DNA of 64,000 bases from the NCBI RefSeq assembly GCF_003966695.1, contig NZ_AP018828.1, positions 271,001 through 335,000 of the forward strand. Reading direction: 5' to 3'. Positions 18,215 through 26,483 of this stretch are shown here, in pieces; position 1 is the first letter of the stretch, and every line of letters begins with the position of its first letter. The notes under the pieces were generated by a model. That model was not told where the DNA came from, searched no databases, and saw only the letters and a list, made by a program, of their open reading frames with translations. A program made the translations under genes and the position numbers. Source of the stretch: Asticcacaulis excentricus. Lineage in GTDB: Bacteria; Pseudomonadota; Alphaproteobacteria; Caulobacterales; Caulobacteraceae.

Positions 18215-19159
18215 TTACGTTAGCAGATGGTAGAGCCACAGGAGCAGGGGCAGGCTGATCAGGCTGAGCGAGGTGGTCAGCGCCACGATCCCGGCCATCA
18301 GCGGCGCGTCTCCGCCCATATGACGGGCCTGCACATAGGCGACGGCGGCACACGGCGCGGCCCCGCAGCACAGGGCCACGCCCTGCGCCAAAGCATCGCC
18401 GCCGAACAGCCGGCACAGGCCCCAACTGATCAGCGGCACGATCAGGACCTTAAAGGCTGAGGTGGCGACGACCAGAACGGGCTGGCTGCGGATATAGGCG
18501 AAGTTCAGCCCGGCGCCGGCCAGAATCAGGCCGGTGGGAATGGCCGCGTCGCCCAGCATCTTCAGGTCTTTTTCGATAAACGGCACGGACGGCGCACGCA
18601 CCATATTGAGCGCCAGCCCGATCAGGCACGACAGGAAGATCGGGTTGGTAAACAGGCGCGCCATGACGCCGCGAAAGCTGCGGTCAACCGTGTCCTCGCC
18701 TTCGGGCTGCCCCCAGCGGGCCAGCACCAGTATCGAGGCCATATTGCTCAAGGGGATGAGCGCGCTCATGGCCACGGCGGCCAGGCCCACGGCCTGCGCC
18801 CCGAAGATCGAGGTGGCGATGGGCAAAAAGACGAAGGAGTTGAAGCGGATCAGGCCCTGAAAGACGCTGGTATAGGTCGGGCCGGACAGGCGCAATACCG
18901 GTTTTAGGGCAAAAGCGATCAGGATGGACAGGGCCAGCGATGTACTGACCGCCAGACTGATCGGACCGGCGCTGAGGCCCGACAGGTCGGCGTGCCAGAT
19001 GGCCGGGATCAGAAAGCCCGGATAGAAGACATAAACGGCGATGCGTTCGATCGGCCCCCAAACTGACGGCGGCAGAAAGCCCGATACCTTCAGCCCGAAG
19101 CCCAGCGCGATCAGCAGAAACACCGGCAGGATGCCGTTGATGAAGATGTCGGGCGTCAT
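18215..19159 (-). CDS. AEC (auxin efflux carrier) family transporter
   Basis: 314 residues with about ten membrane segments and the family N-terminus FINGILPVFLLIALGFGLK. Other recognisable parts are the QGLIRFNSFVFLPIATSIFG segment and ALCCGAAPCAAVAYVQARHM near the end, where family members have a conserved S/AxPxA-type sequence. AEC proteins export organic anions such as malate; the substrate here is unknown. The ATG at 19159 is preceded by GGGGGAT and is preferred over an upstream in-frame start at 19192. A paralogue lies at 56856-57779. It follows ruvX on the same strand. Confidence 0.85.
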   Translation of the reverse strand: MTPDIFINGILPVFLLIALGFGLKVSGFLPPSVWGPIERIAVYVFYPGFLIPAIWHADLSGLSAGPISLAVSTSLALSILIAFALKPVLRLSGPTYTSVFQGLIRFNSFVFLPIATSIFGAQAVGLAAVAMSALIPLSNMASILVLARWGQPEGEDTVDRSFRGVMARLFTNPIFLSCLIGLALNMVRAPSVPFIEKDLKMLGDAAIPTGLILAGAGLNFAYIRSQPVLVVATSAFKVLIVPLISWGLCRLFGGDALAQGVALCCGAAPCAAVAYVQARHMGGDAPLMAGIVALTTSLSLISLPLLLWLYHLLT

Positions 19160-19217
19160 GTTTATCCCCCGCGCCCATGCCGCTGCGCGCATGCGCCCTT
19201 TGGCAGATGGAATGGGT

Positions 19218-19721
19218 TCATGTGGCGCTTCTTATGCGGTCGAGCGCGCCCTGAAGGATGTAGGCGGCGGCGGAACGGTCGATGACTTCGGCGCGTTTGG
19301 CGCGCGTCAGATCGGCCTCTTCTATCAGAAAGCGGTTCATCACCGACGACGACCAGCGCTCGTCCCAGAAGGCGATGGGCAGGTCGGGGTCCAGACCTGC
19401 GGCGGCGAATTTCTCAGCGGGCAGGCGCAGCAGGTTACGGGCAAAGGCGCGCACCGACTGACAGCGCGGCCCTTCGGTGCCGTCCATATTGACCGGCAGG
19501 CCGATGACGAGGCCGGAGGCTTCGCGTTGCTTCATCAGCAGCAGCAGCCGTTCGGCCTCCTGCGTGAACTTGCTCTTTTTGATCAGCTCCAGCGGCGAGC
19601 CGATGCTTAAGGAGATGTCACTGACGGCGACGCCGATGGTCTTTTCCCCCAGATCGAGCCCGATCAGGGCGCGGCGCGGCGGCAGGGCGGCTTTCAGTTC
19701 GGTGATGTCGAGTATGGCCAT
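19218..19721 (-). CDS. ruvX: Putative pre-16S rRNA nuclease / Holliday junction resolvase-like protein
   Basis: 167 residues of the YqgF/RuvX family with RNase H-like fold. Motifs are LIGLDLGEKTIGVAVSD near the N-terminus (first catalytic Asp), VIGLPVNMDGTEGPRCQSV in the middle, and WDERWSS plus DRSAAAYILQGALD near the C-terminus (remaining acidic residues). The family matures the 5' end of 16S rRNA in the cytoplasm. The start at 19721 gives the usual length; upstream residues to 19763 look non-coding. Confidence 0.9.
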   Translation of the reverse strand: MAILDITELKAALPPRRALIGLDLGEKTIGVAVSDISLSIGSPLELIKKSKFTQEAERLLLLMKQREASGLVIGLPVNMDGTEGPRCQSVRAFARNLLRLPAEKFAAAGLDPDLPIAFWDERWSSSVMNRFLIEEADLTRAKRAEVIDRSAAAYILQGALDRIRSAT

Positions 19722-19923
19722 GCGATGCGGTGTGGCGCGCGGGCGTAAGCGAGTCAACCGCAAATGCAGCGGCGTTGCGGCGAATGTGGCGCGATTGTGA
19801 ATTACGCTTATGTAATTAATGAATTGAATGTAATCTATTGCGCTTATTTAATAATAAAATTCTGGATTTTTACTTCGGTTTGCGGGATTTGATTGTCTAT
19901 CCAAAGTAACGGGAGATAACAAA

Positions 19924-20280
19924 ATGCCGAAAATCATACTGATGTGTGTCGCGGGTGTCATGCTGCTGACAGGCGGGAGTGCCGTGGCCGCAGAGGAACT
20001 GCCGCAAAAGACGATCCGTTTCGCTGACGCCGACCTCAATGATCCGGCGCAGGCGAAACAGGTGCTGAAACAGATCCGTACCGCCGCCAAAGAGGTCTGC
20101 GCCGAGGGGCTTGTCTCGCCCAACGGCTGGGTCATCACGGATGCGCAGTGCGAACGTACGGCCGTGCGGGAGGCGGTGCTTAAGGTCGGGCATCCGGGTC
20201 TGAGCCGCGTCGCCGCCGAGGCGGGGGACGTCCGCAGGGACGGTTTGTCGCCTATCCTTGGTCAATGGGCTGAAAAGTAG
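19924..20280 (+). CDS. UrcA-family secreted protein
   Basis: 118 residues. A signal peptide (MPKIILMCVAGVMLLTGG) ends near VAA at about 23. The mature part has the UrcA pattern: KTIRFADADLNDPAQAKQ (a beta strand entering a helix), a Cys in AAKEVCAE, a second in DAQCERTAVREAV, then a helical end. UrcA proteins are small periplasmic proteins of unknown function, common in Caulobacterales and Sphingomonadales, often in several copies; a second copy follows 243 bases downstream. The two Cys probably form a disulfide. An AT-rich spacer precedes it, and GGGAGAT gives a ribosome-binding site. Confidence 0.8.
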   Translation: MPKIILMCVAGVMLLTGGSAVAAEELPQKTIRFADADLNDPAQAKQVLKQIRTAAKEVCAEGLVSPNGWVITDAQCERTAVREAVLKVGHPGLSRVAAEAGDVRRDGLSPILGQWAEK

Positions 20281-20310
20281 TTTTCTGTACAAAATGTAAT
20301 AATTGACGTG

Positions 20311-20340
20311 CGCGTCGGCCTTTGTGGGCCGGCGCGTTTT
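20311..20340 (+). terminator. Rho-independent terminator after first UrcA gene
   Basis: A ten-base-pair stem (CGCGTCGGCC paired with GGCCGGCGCG, one G-T pair) around a six-base loop is followed by TTTT. It lies 30 bases past the stop of the UrcA gene and should separate it from the second UrcA gene. Confidence 0.7.
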
Positions 20341-20522
20341 CATTTCAAAATATACTATTCAATAAACTGTCACAAAATAAACTAACAAAAGTTCATGAAC
20401 TGAAATTAATAGATGGCAAAGATTTAATAATAAAATCATGGATTCTAAAATCAGCAAAGTGTATTTGAGTGTCATCAGTTAATCGCGTCCTTCTCACTCA
20501 AATTCTTCAAGGAAACATCGCT

Positions 20523-20903
20523 ATGACCACCAAGTTCATCCTCTCCGCCCTTGCCACTGTCATGCTGTTCGGTGCCGCCGGTGCTGTTCAGGCTCAGGAC
20601 CTGTCGGATCGTGAAACCACCACGCGTTCGGTGCGTGTCTATGGGTCTGACCTGCGCTCAACTGGCGGTCTGGAAAACACCTATGCTCGCCTGAAGTACG
20701 CGGCGCGCACCACCTGCGACTCCGGTATGGACCGTGATCTCAAGGCCCGCCAGAGCGATCAGGCCTGCGCCCGTGCCGCGCTCGATACGGCGGTTGCCGA
20801 CCTGAACCAGCCCGCCCTGTCGCAACTGCACGCTGAAAAGACCGGTCATGCGGCTTCGGTCTATGCCGACCGCGGTGAGGAGCGCATCGTCGCCAGCAAG
20901 TAA
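20523..20903 (+). CDS. UrcA-family secreted protein (second copy)
   Basis: 126 residues. A signal peptide (MTTKFILSALATVMLFGAAG) probably ends at VQAQ near residue 25. The mature region shows the UrcA layout: TTTRSVRVYGSDLRSTGG, a helix with LKYAARTTCDSG, and the second Cys in QACARAALDTAVADL. The ATG at 20523 has AAGGA nearby and is preferred over the in-frame start at 20469. It is distantly similar to the UrcA protein just upstream, so an old tandem duplication is likely. Function unknown, probably periplasmic. A 118-bp structured repeat begins 17 bases after the stop. Confidence 0.78.
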   Translation: MTTKFILSALATVMLFGAAGAVQAQDLSDRETTTRSVRVYGSDLRSTGGLENTYARLKYAARTTCDSGMDRDLKARQSDQACARAALDTAVADLNQPALSQLHAEKTGHAASVYADRGEERIVASK

Positions 20904-20920
20904 TCTCTGAAACTATACTT

Positions 20921-21038
20921 ATACCAAGGGTCATTGAAAATGACTCTTGGTATGCCTTTCGAGACTGTCTCTGACACGTATGAGGCAGTCTCGAGTTTTC
21001 AACGGCCGGATGCGGTCAGCATCTTCGGCCGTTGGTAT
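20921..21038 (+). repeat. Three-hairpin dispersed repeat, copy 1 (118 bp)
   Basis: Three consecutive perfect or near-perfect hairpins: ATACCAAGGGTCATT paired with AATGACTCTTGGTAT; CGAGACTGTCTC paired with GAGGCAGTCTCG; AACGGCCGGATGC paired with GCATCTTCGGCCGTT. The whole unit begins ATACCAA and ends TTGGTAT, so it also has terminal inverted repeats. A second copy in the opposite orientation is at 49251-49375. It lies between the second UrcA gene and gatC. No coding capacity is credible. Confidence 0.85.
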
Positions 21039-21183
21039 TTATAGTCATGTTGACAAGATGGTGCGGACGCATTCAGCGGCGCACCGTTTTTTCGTAGCCT
21101 TTTTCCGGATCGTTTTCGTATCCGGCCTTGCCATTTGGGCGCGCCCTCGCTAACCGGAACTCTATAAATATAGGAGTCTCCGC

Positions 21184-21471
21184 ATGGCCATTGATGTGGC
21201 AACTGTGCGCAAGGTGGCGAGCCTGTCGCGCCTGCGCGAAAGCGATGAACGTCTGGAAAGCCTGGCCGGCCAGTTGAACGGCATTCTGGGCTGGATCGAG
21301 CAGCTCAATGAGGTCGATGTCAGCGACGTGCAGCCCATGACCTCCTGCGTGGAAATGACCCAGCCCCTGCGTGACGACGTGGTGACCGATGGCGGCAAGG
21401 TGGCCGATGTCGTGTCGAACGCCCCCAAAAGCCTCGACGGCTTCTTTATCGTGCCAAAAGTCGTAGAATAG
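21184..21471 (+). CDS. gatC: Asp-tRNA(Asn)/Glu-tRNA(Gln) amidotransferase subunit C
   Basis: 95 residues, the normal size of GatC. The protein shows the family pattern: MAIDVATVRKVASLSRLRES, a helix with LAGQLNGILGWIEQLNEVDV, then VQPMTSCVEMTQPLRDDVV and a C-terminal SLDGFFIVPKVVE. GatC wraps around GatA and stabilises the GatCAB complex, which converts misacylated Glu-tRNA(Gln) and Asp-tRNA(Asn) to the correct amide forms. AGGAG lies upstream of the ATG. gatA follows after 14 bases in the same operon. Confidence 0.95.
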   Translation: MAIDVATVRKVASLSRLRESDERLESLAGQLNGILGWIEQLNEVDVSDVQPMTSCVEMTQPLRDDVVTDGGKVADVVSNAPKSLDGFFIVPKVVE

Positions 21472-21485
21472 GGGGTTGTTGAGTC

Positions 21486-22970
21486 ATGAGCGAACTGACC
21501 AAACTGACGCTAAAAGGCGCGCTTGATGGCCTCAAAGCCAAGCAATTTTCCTCGACCGAACTGACCGAAGCCTTCATCGGGGCCATCGAAAAGGCCAATC
21601 CGGCGCTGAACGCCTATGTGCTGACCACCTTTGACAAGGCGCGTGAGATGGCCGGTGAGTCCGACCGTCGCCTGAAGACCGGTGAGGCCCGCGCACTCGA
21701 AGGCGCGCCGCTGGGCATCAAGGACCTGTTCTGCACCAAGGGGGTGCGCACCACGGCCTGTTCGGGCATCCTCGATACCTTTGTGCCGCCCTATGAATCG
21801 ACCGTCACCCAGAACCTGTGGGACAATGGCGCGGTCATGCTGGGTAAGCTGAACATGGACGAATTCGCCATGGGCTCGTCCAACGAAACCTCGCACTGGG
21901 GACCGGTGACCAATCCGTGGAAGTCGAACGCTTCCAACGCGCCCCTGACCCCCGGCGGCTCTTCGGGCGGTTCAGCTTCGGCGGTGGCCGCGGACCTGTG
22001 TCTGGCTGCCACGGCATCGGACACCGGCGGTTCGATCCGTCAGCCGGCCGCGTTTACGGGCACGGTCGGGATCAAGCCGACCTATGGCCGCGCCTCGCGC
22101 TACGGCATGGTGGCCTTTGCTTCGTCGCTCGATCAGGCCGGTCCGATCACCAAGACGGTCGAAGACGCGGCGATCATGTTGCAATCCATGTGCTCGCACG
22201 ACGCCAAAGACTCCACCAGCCTGCCCAACGCCCTGCCGGATTTTTCGAGTTTTGTCGGTAAGTCGATCAAGGGCCTGCGCATCGGCATCCCTGATGAATA
22301 CCGCCTCGACGGTATTCCGGGCGAGATCGACGCCCTGTGGGAGCACGGGATTCAGTGGCTGAAAGATGCCGGCGCCGAGATTGTGCGCATCTCTCTGCCC
22401 AACACCAAATACGCCCTGCCGTGCTACTATATTGTGGCCCCGGCGGAAGCCTCCTCCAACCTCGCCCGTTATGACGGGATGCGCTTTGGCCACCGCACCG
22501 AGGCGGCCAGCAGCCTGACCGACACCTATGAGCTGTCGCGCTCGGAAGGCTTCGGGGCCGAGGTGAAGCGCCGCATTATGATCGGCACCTATGTGCTGTC
22601 AGCAGGCTTCTACGACGCCTATTACGTCAAGGCTTTGAAGGTGCGCCGCCGCATCGCCGAAGACTTCGTCAACGCCTGGAATAGCTGTGACGTCATCCTG
22701 ACCCCGGCCACGCCGTCCGCCGCCTTCCAGTTGGGCGACACGGAAAAGGCCGCTGATCCGGTGCAGATGTATCTCAACGACGTGTTTACCGTGACCACTA
22801 ACCTTGCCGGCCTGCCCGGCATGGCGGTCCCGGCGGGGCTCGACTCCAAGGGCCTGCCGCTGGGCCTTCAGGTGATCGGTAAGGCGCTGGACGAAGGCAC
22901 GACTCTGGCCGTCGGTGCGGTGCTGGAAAAGGCCGCGGGCTTTACGCACAAGCCCTCCCAGTGGTGGTAA
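21486..22970 (+). CDS. gatA: Asp-tRNA(Asn)/Glu-tRNA(Gln) amidotransferase subunit A
   Basis: 494 residues, an amidase-signature enzyme supplying ammonia from glutamine for tRNA transamidation. The catalytic Lys is in [13 protein letters not shown], and the glycine/serine loop [15 protein letters not shown] followed by [18 protein letters not shown] carries the cis-Ser and nucleophile Ser. The GatA-typical [16 protein letters not shown] and [13 protein letters not shown] are present. It is downstream of gatC; gatB is not within the transcribed stretch because a strong hairpin terminator follows 15 bases after the stop, so gatB must lie elsewhere. Confidence 0.96.
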   Translation: MSELTKLTLKGALDGLKAKQFSSTELTEAFIGAIEKANPALNAYVLTTFDKAREMAGESDRRLKTGEARALEGAPLGIKDLFCTKGVRTTACSGILDTFVPPYESTVTQNLWDNGAVMLGKLNMDEFAMGSSNETSHWGPVTNPWKSNASNAPLTPGGSSGGSASAVAADLCLAATASDTGGSIRQPAAFTGTVGIKPTYGRASRYGMVAFASSLDQAGPITKTVEDAAIMLQSMCSHDAKDSTSLPNALPDFSSFVGKSIKGLRIGIPDEYRLDGIPGEIDALWEHGIQWLKDAGAEIVRISLPNTKYALPCYYIVAPAEASSNLARYDGMRFGHRTEAASSLTDTYELSRSEGFGAEVKRRIMIGTYVLSAGFYDAYYVKALKVRRRIAEDFVNAWNSCDVILTPATPSAAFQLGDTEKAADPVQMYLNDVFTVTTNLAGLPGMAVPAGLDSKGLPLGLQVIGKALDEGTTLAVGAVLEKAAGFTHKPSQWW

Positions 22971-22984
22971 CGGGTTTTCCCTGA

Positions 22985-23027
22985 ACACAAAAAAACCTCC
23001 GGGCGCAATCCCGGAGGTTTTTTGTGT
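22985..23027. terminator. Bidirectional terminator between gatA and EF-hand gene
   Basis: ACACAAAAAA-ACCTCCGGG and its complement CCCGGAGGT-TTTTTGTGT form a long stem around a short loop, with A-tract on one side and T-tract on the other. It can stop transcription of gatA (plus) and of the EF-hand gene (minus), whose stop lies just beyond it. Confidence 0.85.
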
Positions 23028-23050
23028 GAAATGTTTGATTTCGTTTCGTC

Positions 23051-23776
23051 TTACCAGCCGCCGAACAGGCCGCCTTTTTTCTTCTGTTCCTTTTCGCGCT
23101 CTATGGCGCGTTGCTCCAACCCCTTTTGCAGCGGCGTTTTGGGCAACTCATCCAGGGTCAGCTTGCCGTCCTTATTAGCGTCGAGCAGCCGGAAGCGCTG
23201 CGACGTGGCGCGCGTCCATTCTTCGGTCGTGATGCGGTAATCGAAATTGGCATCGGCGGCACGGATGGGCTGAGGTTCGTTGATCAGGCTGAACTGCGCG
23301 GCGCCCTGCACGCTCTTGACGTAACGGTTGGCGGCAGCAGTCTTGTCGCCATCCTCATCGGTGGGGCGCGGATTTCTGGGCTGCGTCACCAAAGGGCTGA
23401 AACCGGTGATTTCGGGGGCCAGTTCGGTTTCGTAGAAGCTGTTATCCTGCGACGTGATAACGCCCTTGCCGTCACGGTCCACGATGGCAAAAAAGCGCAT
23501 CGCGTCGGCCAGAAACTCATCCGGGCTCAGGGCGCCGTCCTTATTGGTGTCAGCCGCAGCGAACCACAGGGCGACCGGGTAGGGGTCCTTTAAGGGGGCC
23601 TTGAACACTTCGCCCGACGGGCTGAAGAAGACGGCCTGTCCGACGGTGCGACCATTGGGCGTCTCAGGCGGCGCTTCGCCCGTGGGCGGCGGAGCCGAGC
23701 GCGGGGGCTGCGCCATGGCCGAACCGGCGACACACGTGATCAGAAAGCCGCAAAGTAAAGTTTTTTTCAGGGTCAT
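23051..23776 (-). CDS. Secreted EF-hand calcium-binding protein
   Basis: 241 residues. A signal peptide (MTLKKTLLCGFLITCVAG) ends at SAMA near residue 22. A Pro-rich stretch follows, then four EF-hand-like loops: ADTNKDGALSPDE, VDRDGKGVITSQD, ADANFDYRITTEE and LDANKDGKLTLDE. The first and fourth fit the DxDxDG consensus; the second and third are degenerate. The C-terminus is basic and Gly-rich (KKKGGLFGGW). Probably periplasmic calcium binding; function unknown. The ATG at 23776 is chosen because it starts directly with the signal peptide; a longer frame to 23860 adds non-signal-like residues. Confidence 0.8.
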   Translation of the reverse strand: MTLKKTLLCGFLITCVAGSAMAQPPRSAPPPTGEAPPETPNGRTVGQAVFFSPSGEVFKAPLKDPYPVALWFAAADTNKDGALSPDEFLADAMRFFAIVDRDGKGVITSQDNSFYETELAPEITGFSPLVTQPRNPRPTDEDGDKTAAANRYVKSVQGAAQFSLINEPQPIRAADANFDYRITTEEWTRATSQRFRLLDANKDGKLTLDELPKTPLQKGLEQRAIEREKEQKKKGGLFGGW

Positions 23777-24088
23777 GACTCTGGTTCCGCCGATTTGGGT
23801 CTGTTGTCGGGTCTCTATGTGATTTTTAGATGGTGTGATTATGGCGTGACTGACATGCAAGGGGAAAATTTCGCACTTCTGCGATCCGGCGTTTTTGCCG
23901 GGCGGAAAATTTGTCCGGATTTATGTAGGGGCTGTATTTAAGGGGCAGTCAAAAGCATTGAATAAGGCAAAATTGCGTCATATTGTGCAATATATTGAAA
24001 TTGTTATTAAATAAATGCCTTGTTAATTGAGAATTGCTTCCGTTTTTGCGCTTGCCAATCGAGGTGAGTACTTGAACGGAGATGACAG
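23777..24088. other. AT-rich divergent intergenic region between two EF-hand genes
   Basis: 312 bases without a gene. They separate two divergent EF-hand genes and are markedly richer in A and T than the coding sequence, so promoters for both directions should lie here. An inverted repeat ATTGC...GCAAT around 23972-23991 could be an operator. No RNA gene is recognised. Confidence 0.4.
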
Positions 24089-24850
24089 ATGCAGATTGGA
24101 TCAATGTCGGCTTCCGCCATGTCGCAAATGCACGCGAAGATGTTTTCGAAGATCGACGCAAACAGCGACGGCGGAATAACGCTGGAGGAAATGACCGCCT
24201 CCGCCAGCGAAAAGACGAAAGGCAAGGGCGGCACAGAAGACAGTGCGAAAATCGCTGAACGCTTTGCCAGTATGGATAGCAACAGCGATGGCTCCGTAAG
24301 CGAAGAGGAAGGCCTCAGTTTCTTCCAGAGCCAGATGTCGTCGCAAACGATGAGTGGCATGTTGCAGGCTCAGGAAGGCGGGTGGGATCGGCCCATGGGC
24401 CCGCCGCCAGGCGGCGCGGCCGGAGGCGGTGGCCAGAAACCGGCGACCTTCGACGAACTCGACACCAATCAGGATGGTTCGGTCAGTCTCGATGAAATGC
24501 TGGCCTCGTCTGAGAGTGAGGAGAGCGAAGATACGGAAGACACCGATAAAACCGCACGCCTTACCGAACTCTTCTCAAAGATGGATGCCGATGGCGACGG
24601 CTCGGTCACCGAGAGCGAGAAATCGACCTTTGATGAGAAGATGCGCGCCGAAGGCCCGCCGCCTCCGCCTATGGAGGCGTTCGCTCAGACCTCTGAAAGC
24701 GAAGATACCGCGTCGTCGGCGACAGGTACGATCGTCGATGAGGGCACTGCGGCCAAGCTCGCCGCGCTGACGGCTCAATGGATGCAATCCATGGCCGCCG
24801 TGCTGGCGGAACAGGCGAAGACCCAGACGTCCGTGTCGGTTGCGGCCTGA
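24089..24850 (+). CDS. EF-hand domain protein with four calcium loops
   Basis: 253 residues. Four good EF-hand loops are visible: IDANSDGGITLEE, MDSNSDGSVSEEE, LDTNQDGSVSLDE and MDADGDGSVTESE, in two pairs separated by a Pro/Gly linker (PMGPPPGGAAGGGGQKPA). A second Pro-rich linker (EGPPPPPMEAF) leads into a C-terminal helix. Unlike its divergent neighbour it has no signal peptide; the start MQIGSMSASAMSQM is Met/Ser-rich. The protein is very acidic. It may be a cytoplasmic calcium buffer or be exported by a signal-less route. GGAG lies upstream of the ATG. Confidence 0.8.
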   Translation: MQIGSMSASAMSQMHAKMFSKIDANSDGGITLEEMTASASEKTKGKGGTEDSAKIAERFASMDSNSDGSVSEEEGLSFFQSQMSSQTMSGMLQAQEGGWDRPMGPPPGGAAGGGGQKPATFDELDTNQDGSVSLDEMLASSESEESEDTEDTDKTARLTELFSKMDADGDGSVTESEKSTFDEKMRAEGPPPPPMEAFAQTSESEDTASSATGTIVDEGTAAKLAALTAQWMQSMAAVLAEQAKTQTSVSVAA

Positions 24851-24857
24851 TCGGACG

Positions 24858-24880
24858 CGGGCAGGTAGAAGGCCTGCCCG
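24858..24880 (+). terminator. Possible terminator hairpin after EF-hand gene
   Basis: An eight-base-pair perfect stem, CGGGCAGG with CCTGCCCG, around TAGAAGG sits 7 bases after the stop codon. Only a weak T-rich tail follows, so termination may be partial. Confidence 0.4.
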
Positions 24881-24938
24881 TTCAGCTACGGTTCAGGAAC
24901 TGAGGTGCTTGATGGGCTCACAACACGGAGAAAACCCC

Positions 24939-25661
24939 ATGCGCCGCCTGATTTCCCTTTTCGCCCTTACCCTGATCTGTGGCCTGTCCGCCGGGGCCGC
25001 CTCGGCTCAGGACAGTTATGGTGGCGGTCGCTGGCAGGATCGTGAGGATGACCGTCGCTGGGGCGGTCTGCCGTCAGGCTCTTACCGCGAAAGCTGCCGG
25101 GATATTGAACTGCGGGGAGACGTGCTGTCGGCGCGCTGCCGCGCCAAGAGCGGCTATTACAACTACACGACCCTGTCCTTGCGCGATTGCCGCGGCGGTT
25201 CTGTCGAAAACGACCGGGGCAATCTGCGCTGCGAAGGCGGCCGGTACGGCGGTGACTGGGGGGGTAATGGGGGCGGCTGGAACGACAGCCGTCTGCCTGA
25301 GGGCAATTATTTGCAAACCTGCCGCGACATCCGGGTGGAAGGCGACCGTCTGACGGCGCGCTGCCGGATGCGCGAAGGCGGCTATAGCTATACAGATATA
25401 CGCCTGCGTGAATGCCGCGGCGGGCGCGTTGAAAACCTCAACGGCACCCTGCAATGCGAAGGCGCCGGCTATAGCGGCGGGCGTCTGCCGGTCGGCAATT
25501 ATCGCGATACCTGCCGCGATATCTCGCTACAGGGCGACCGTCTGACGGCGCGCTGCCGCGATAAATGGGGCGATTACCGCCTGACGGCTATGTCGTTAAG
25601 CGATTGCAATGGCGGACAGGTCGAAAACAGCAATGGCAATCTGGTTTGCCGCGGCTGGTAA
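24939..25661 (+). CDS. Secreted protein with three CVNH-like (cyanovirin-N type) repeats
   Basis: 240 residues. A signal peptide (MRRLISLFALTLICGLSAG) ends at ASAQ. The rest is three tandem repeats of about 55-60 residues, each following the CVNH pattern: LPSGSYRESCRDIELRGD, SARCRAKSGYY, LSLRDCRGGSVEND, LRCEG; the second and third repeats carry LTARCRMREGG and LTARCRDKWGD. Each unit contains four Cys, suggesting paired disulfides. CVNH domains bind high-mannose glycans in cyanobacteria and fungi; bacterial periplasmic versions are mostly uncharacterised. Carbohydrate binding is thus inference. GGAGAA stands upstream of the chosen ATG. Confidence 0.75.
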   Translation: MRRLISLFALTLICGLSAGAASAQDSYGGGRWQDREDDRRWGGLPSGSYRESCRDIELRGDVLSARCRAKSGYYNYTTLSLRDCRGGSVENDRGNLRCEGGRYGGDWGGNGGGWNDSRLPEGNYLQTCRDIRVEGDRLTARCRMREGGYSYTDIRLRECRGGRVENLNGTLQCEGAGYSGGRLPVGNYRDTCRDISLQGDRLTARCRDKWGDYRLTAMSLSDCNGGQVENSNGNLVCRGW

Positions 25662-25668
25662 AAGAAAA

Positions 25669-25694
25669 GAGGCCGGGCATCGGACCCGGCCTCT
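25669..25694. terminator. Bidirectional terminator between CVNH-like and DUF805 genes
   Basis: AGAGGCCGGG and CCCGGCCTCT pair perfectly around a six-base loop, flanked by an A-rich side and a CGCTTTT side. It sits between convergent genes and can serve both. Confidence 0.75.
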
Positions 25695-25699
25695 CGCTT

Positions 25700-26095
25700 T
25701 TACTGGAAGGTTTCCGCGATTTGCGCGACGGTCGGCCCGCCGCCGTACTTGTTGGGGCCCTCGGTGCCTTTCAGGCAATAGAAGACGAGCAGGACAATGC
25801 CGCCGATCAGCGGCACCAGGCTGATCAGCAGCCACCAGGCGCTGCGATTGGTGTCATGCAGACGGCGAAAGCTAAGGGCAAGGCTGGGCAGGAACAGGCC
25901 CAGCGAGATCAGCAATTGCAAGGTGGAAAAAATACCAAAGCTGCCGTCTGCACGTTCTGAAATGCTCAACATGGCCGGAACCAGAATGACGATGAACTGA
26001 AACAACGCAAACCACCAGAATTCAGACCGCGTAGCGCGCCCGGAAAACGTGACATAGTTTTTCAGACCGCTTTTTACCGCTTCGACAAAGCCCAT
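25700..26095 (-). CDS. DUF805 family membrane protein
   Basis: 131 residues. The N-terminus MGFVEAVKSGLKNYVTFSGRATRSEFWWFALF is the DUF805 hallmark (cytoplasmic helix, then F-x-GRA-x-R-x-EFWWF, given here only to identify the motif). Three or four membrane segments follow, including LGLFLPSLALSFRRLHDTNR and LVPLIGGIVLLVFYCLKGT. The C-terminus GTEGPNKYGGGPTV is the usual family ending. DUF805 proteins are small inner-membrane proteins of unknown function. The gene is the last chromosomal gene before the genomic island, whose left attachment site begins 228 bases away. Confidence 0.9.
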   Translation of the reverse strand: MGFVEAVKSGLKNYVTFSGRATRSEFWWFALFQFIVILVPAMLSISERADGSFGIFSTLQLLISLGLFLPSLALSFRRLHDTNRSAWWLLISLVPLIGGIVLLVFYCLKGTEGPNKYGGGPTVAQIAETFQ

Positions 26096-26322
26096 GTGTT
26101 GCCCCTTGTAAACAGACGTCCCTGTGACGTATGTGGGACTATAGTTTGACAGGGCGGACTGTGAAAGTCGGAAAAGGTGTCAGGATGCTTAAGCGTTGAA
26201 TTGTAACCTGATCGTCCGTCCACAAACGAAATTATACCAGAACGTACGTGAACGCTTTTAGGCTCGCCCTTCGCCGGGTGCATAAAAATCGCCTAATTTT
26301 CAGTTATTTACGCCGAAGAAAA

Positions 26323-26337
26323 TGGCGGACAGAGAGG
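26323..26337 (+). repeat. Left attachment site core (att direct repeat)
   Basis: The 15 bases TGGCGGACAGAGAGG are identical to the last 15 bases of the tRNA-Ser gene (including CCA, read on the minus strand) at the other end of the island. Flanking bases differ on both sides, as expected of a site-specific integration crossover core. Confidence 0.85.
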
Positions 26338-26456
26338 CCGTTTCATCTGCGTCCAGCGTCGGCCACGGTCGTATGAGAGTGCGTTGATTTATTTGTAGAA
26401 AGTGTTTCAATTCGTCCGAAACCATCCATCTTGGTTCCCTGCTAATTTGGGCCCCT

Positions 26457-26477
26457 GCTGGGGTCAGTGCTGGGGTT
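26457..26477 (+). promoter_or_regulatory. Candidate integrase arm-type binding sites, left end
   Basis: Two direct copies of GCTGGGGT spaced 12 bases apart (26457 and 26469). The same pair with the same spacing is at 41481-41501 near the right end. The shared 21-base pattern GCTGGGGTNANTGCTGGGGTT occurs about 120 bases inside the left core repeat, which fits arm sites of a tyrosine integrase. Confidence 0.6.
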
Positions 26478-26483
26478 AGATTA

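Noticed and set aside
20947..21153. Open frame containing MRQSRVFNGRMRSASSAVGI in the three-hairpin repeat, and its counterpart at 49142-49378
   Set aside because: The shared peptide is only the translation of the repeat DNA; both frames run out of the repeat into unrelated sequence and have no ribosome-binding site.
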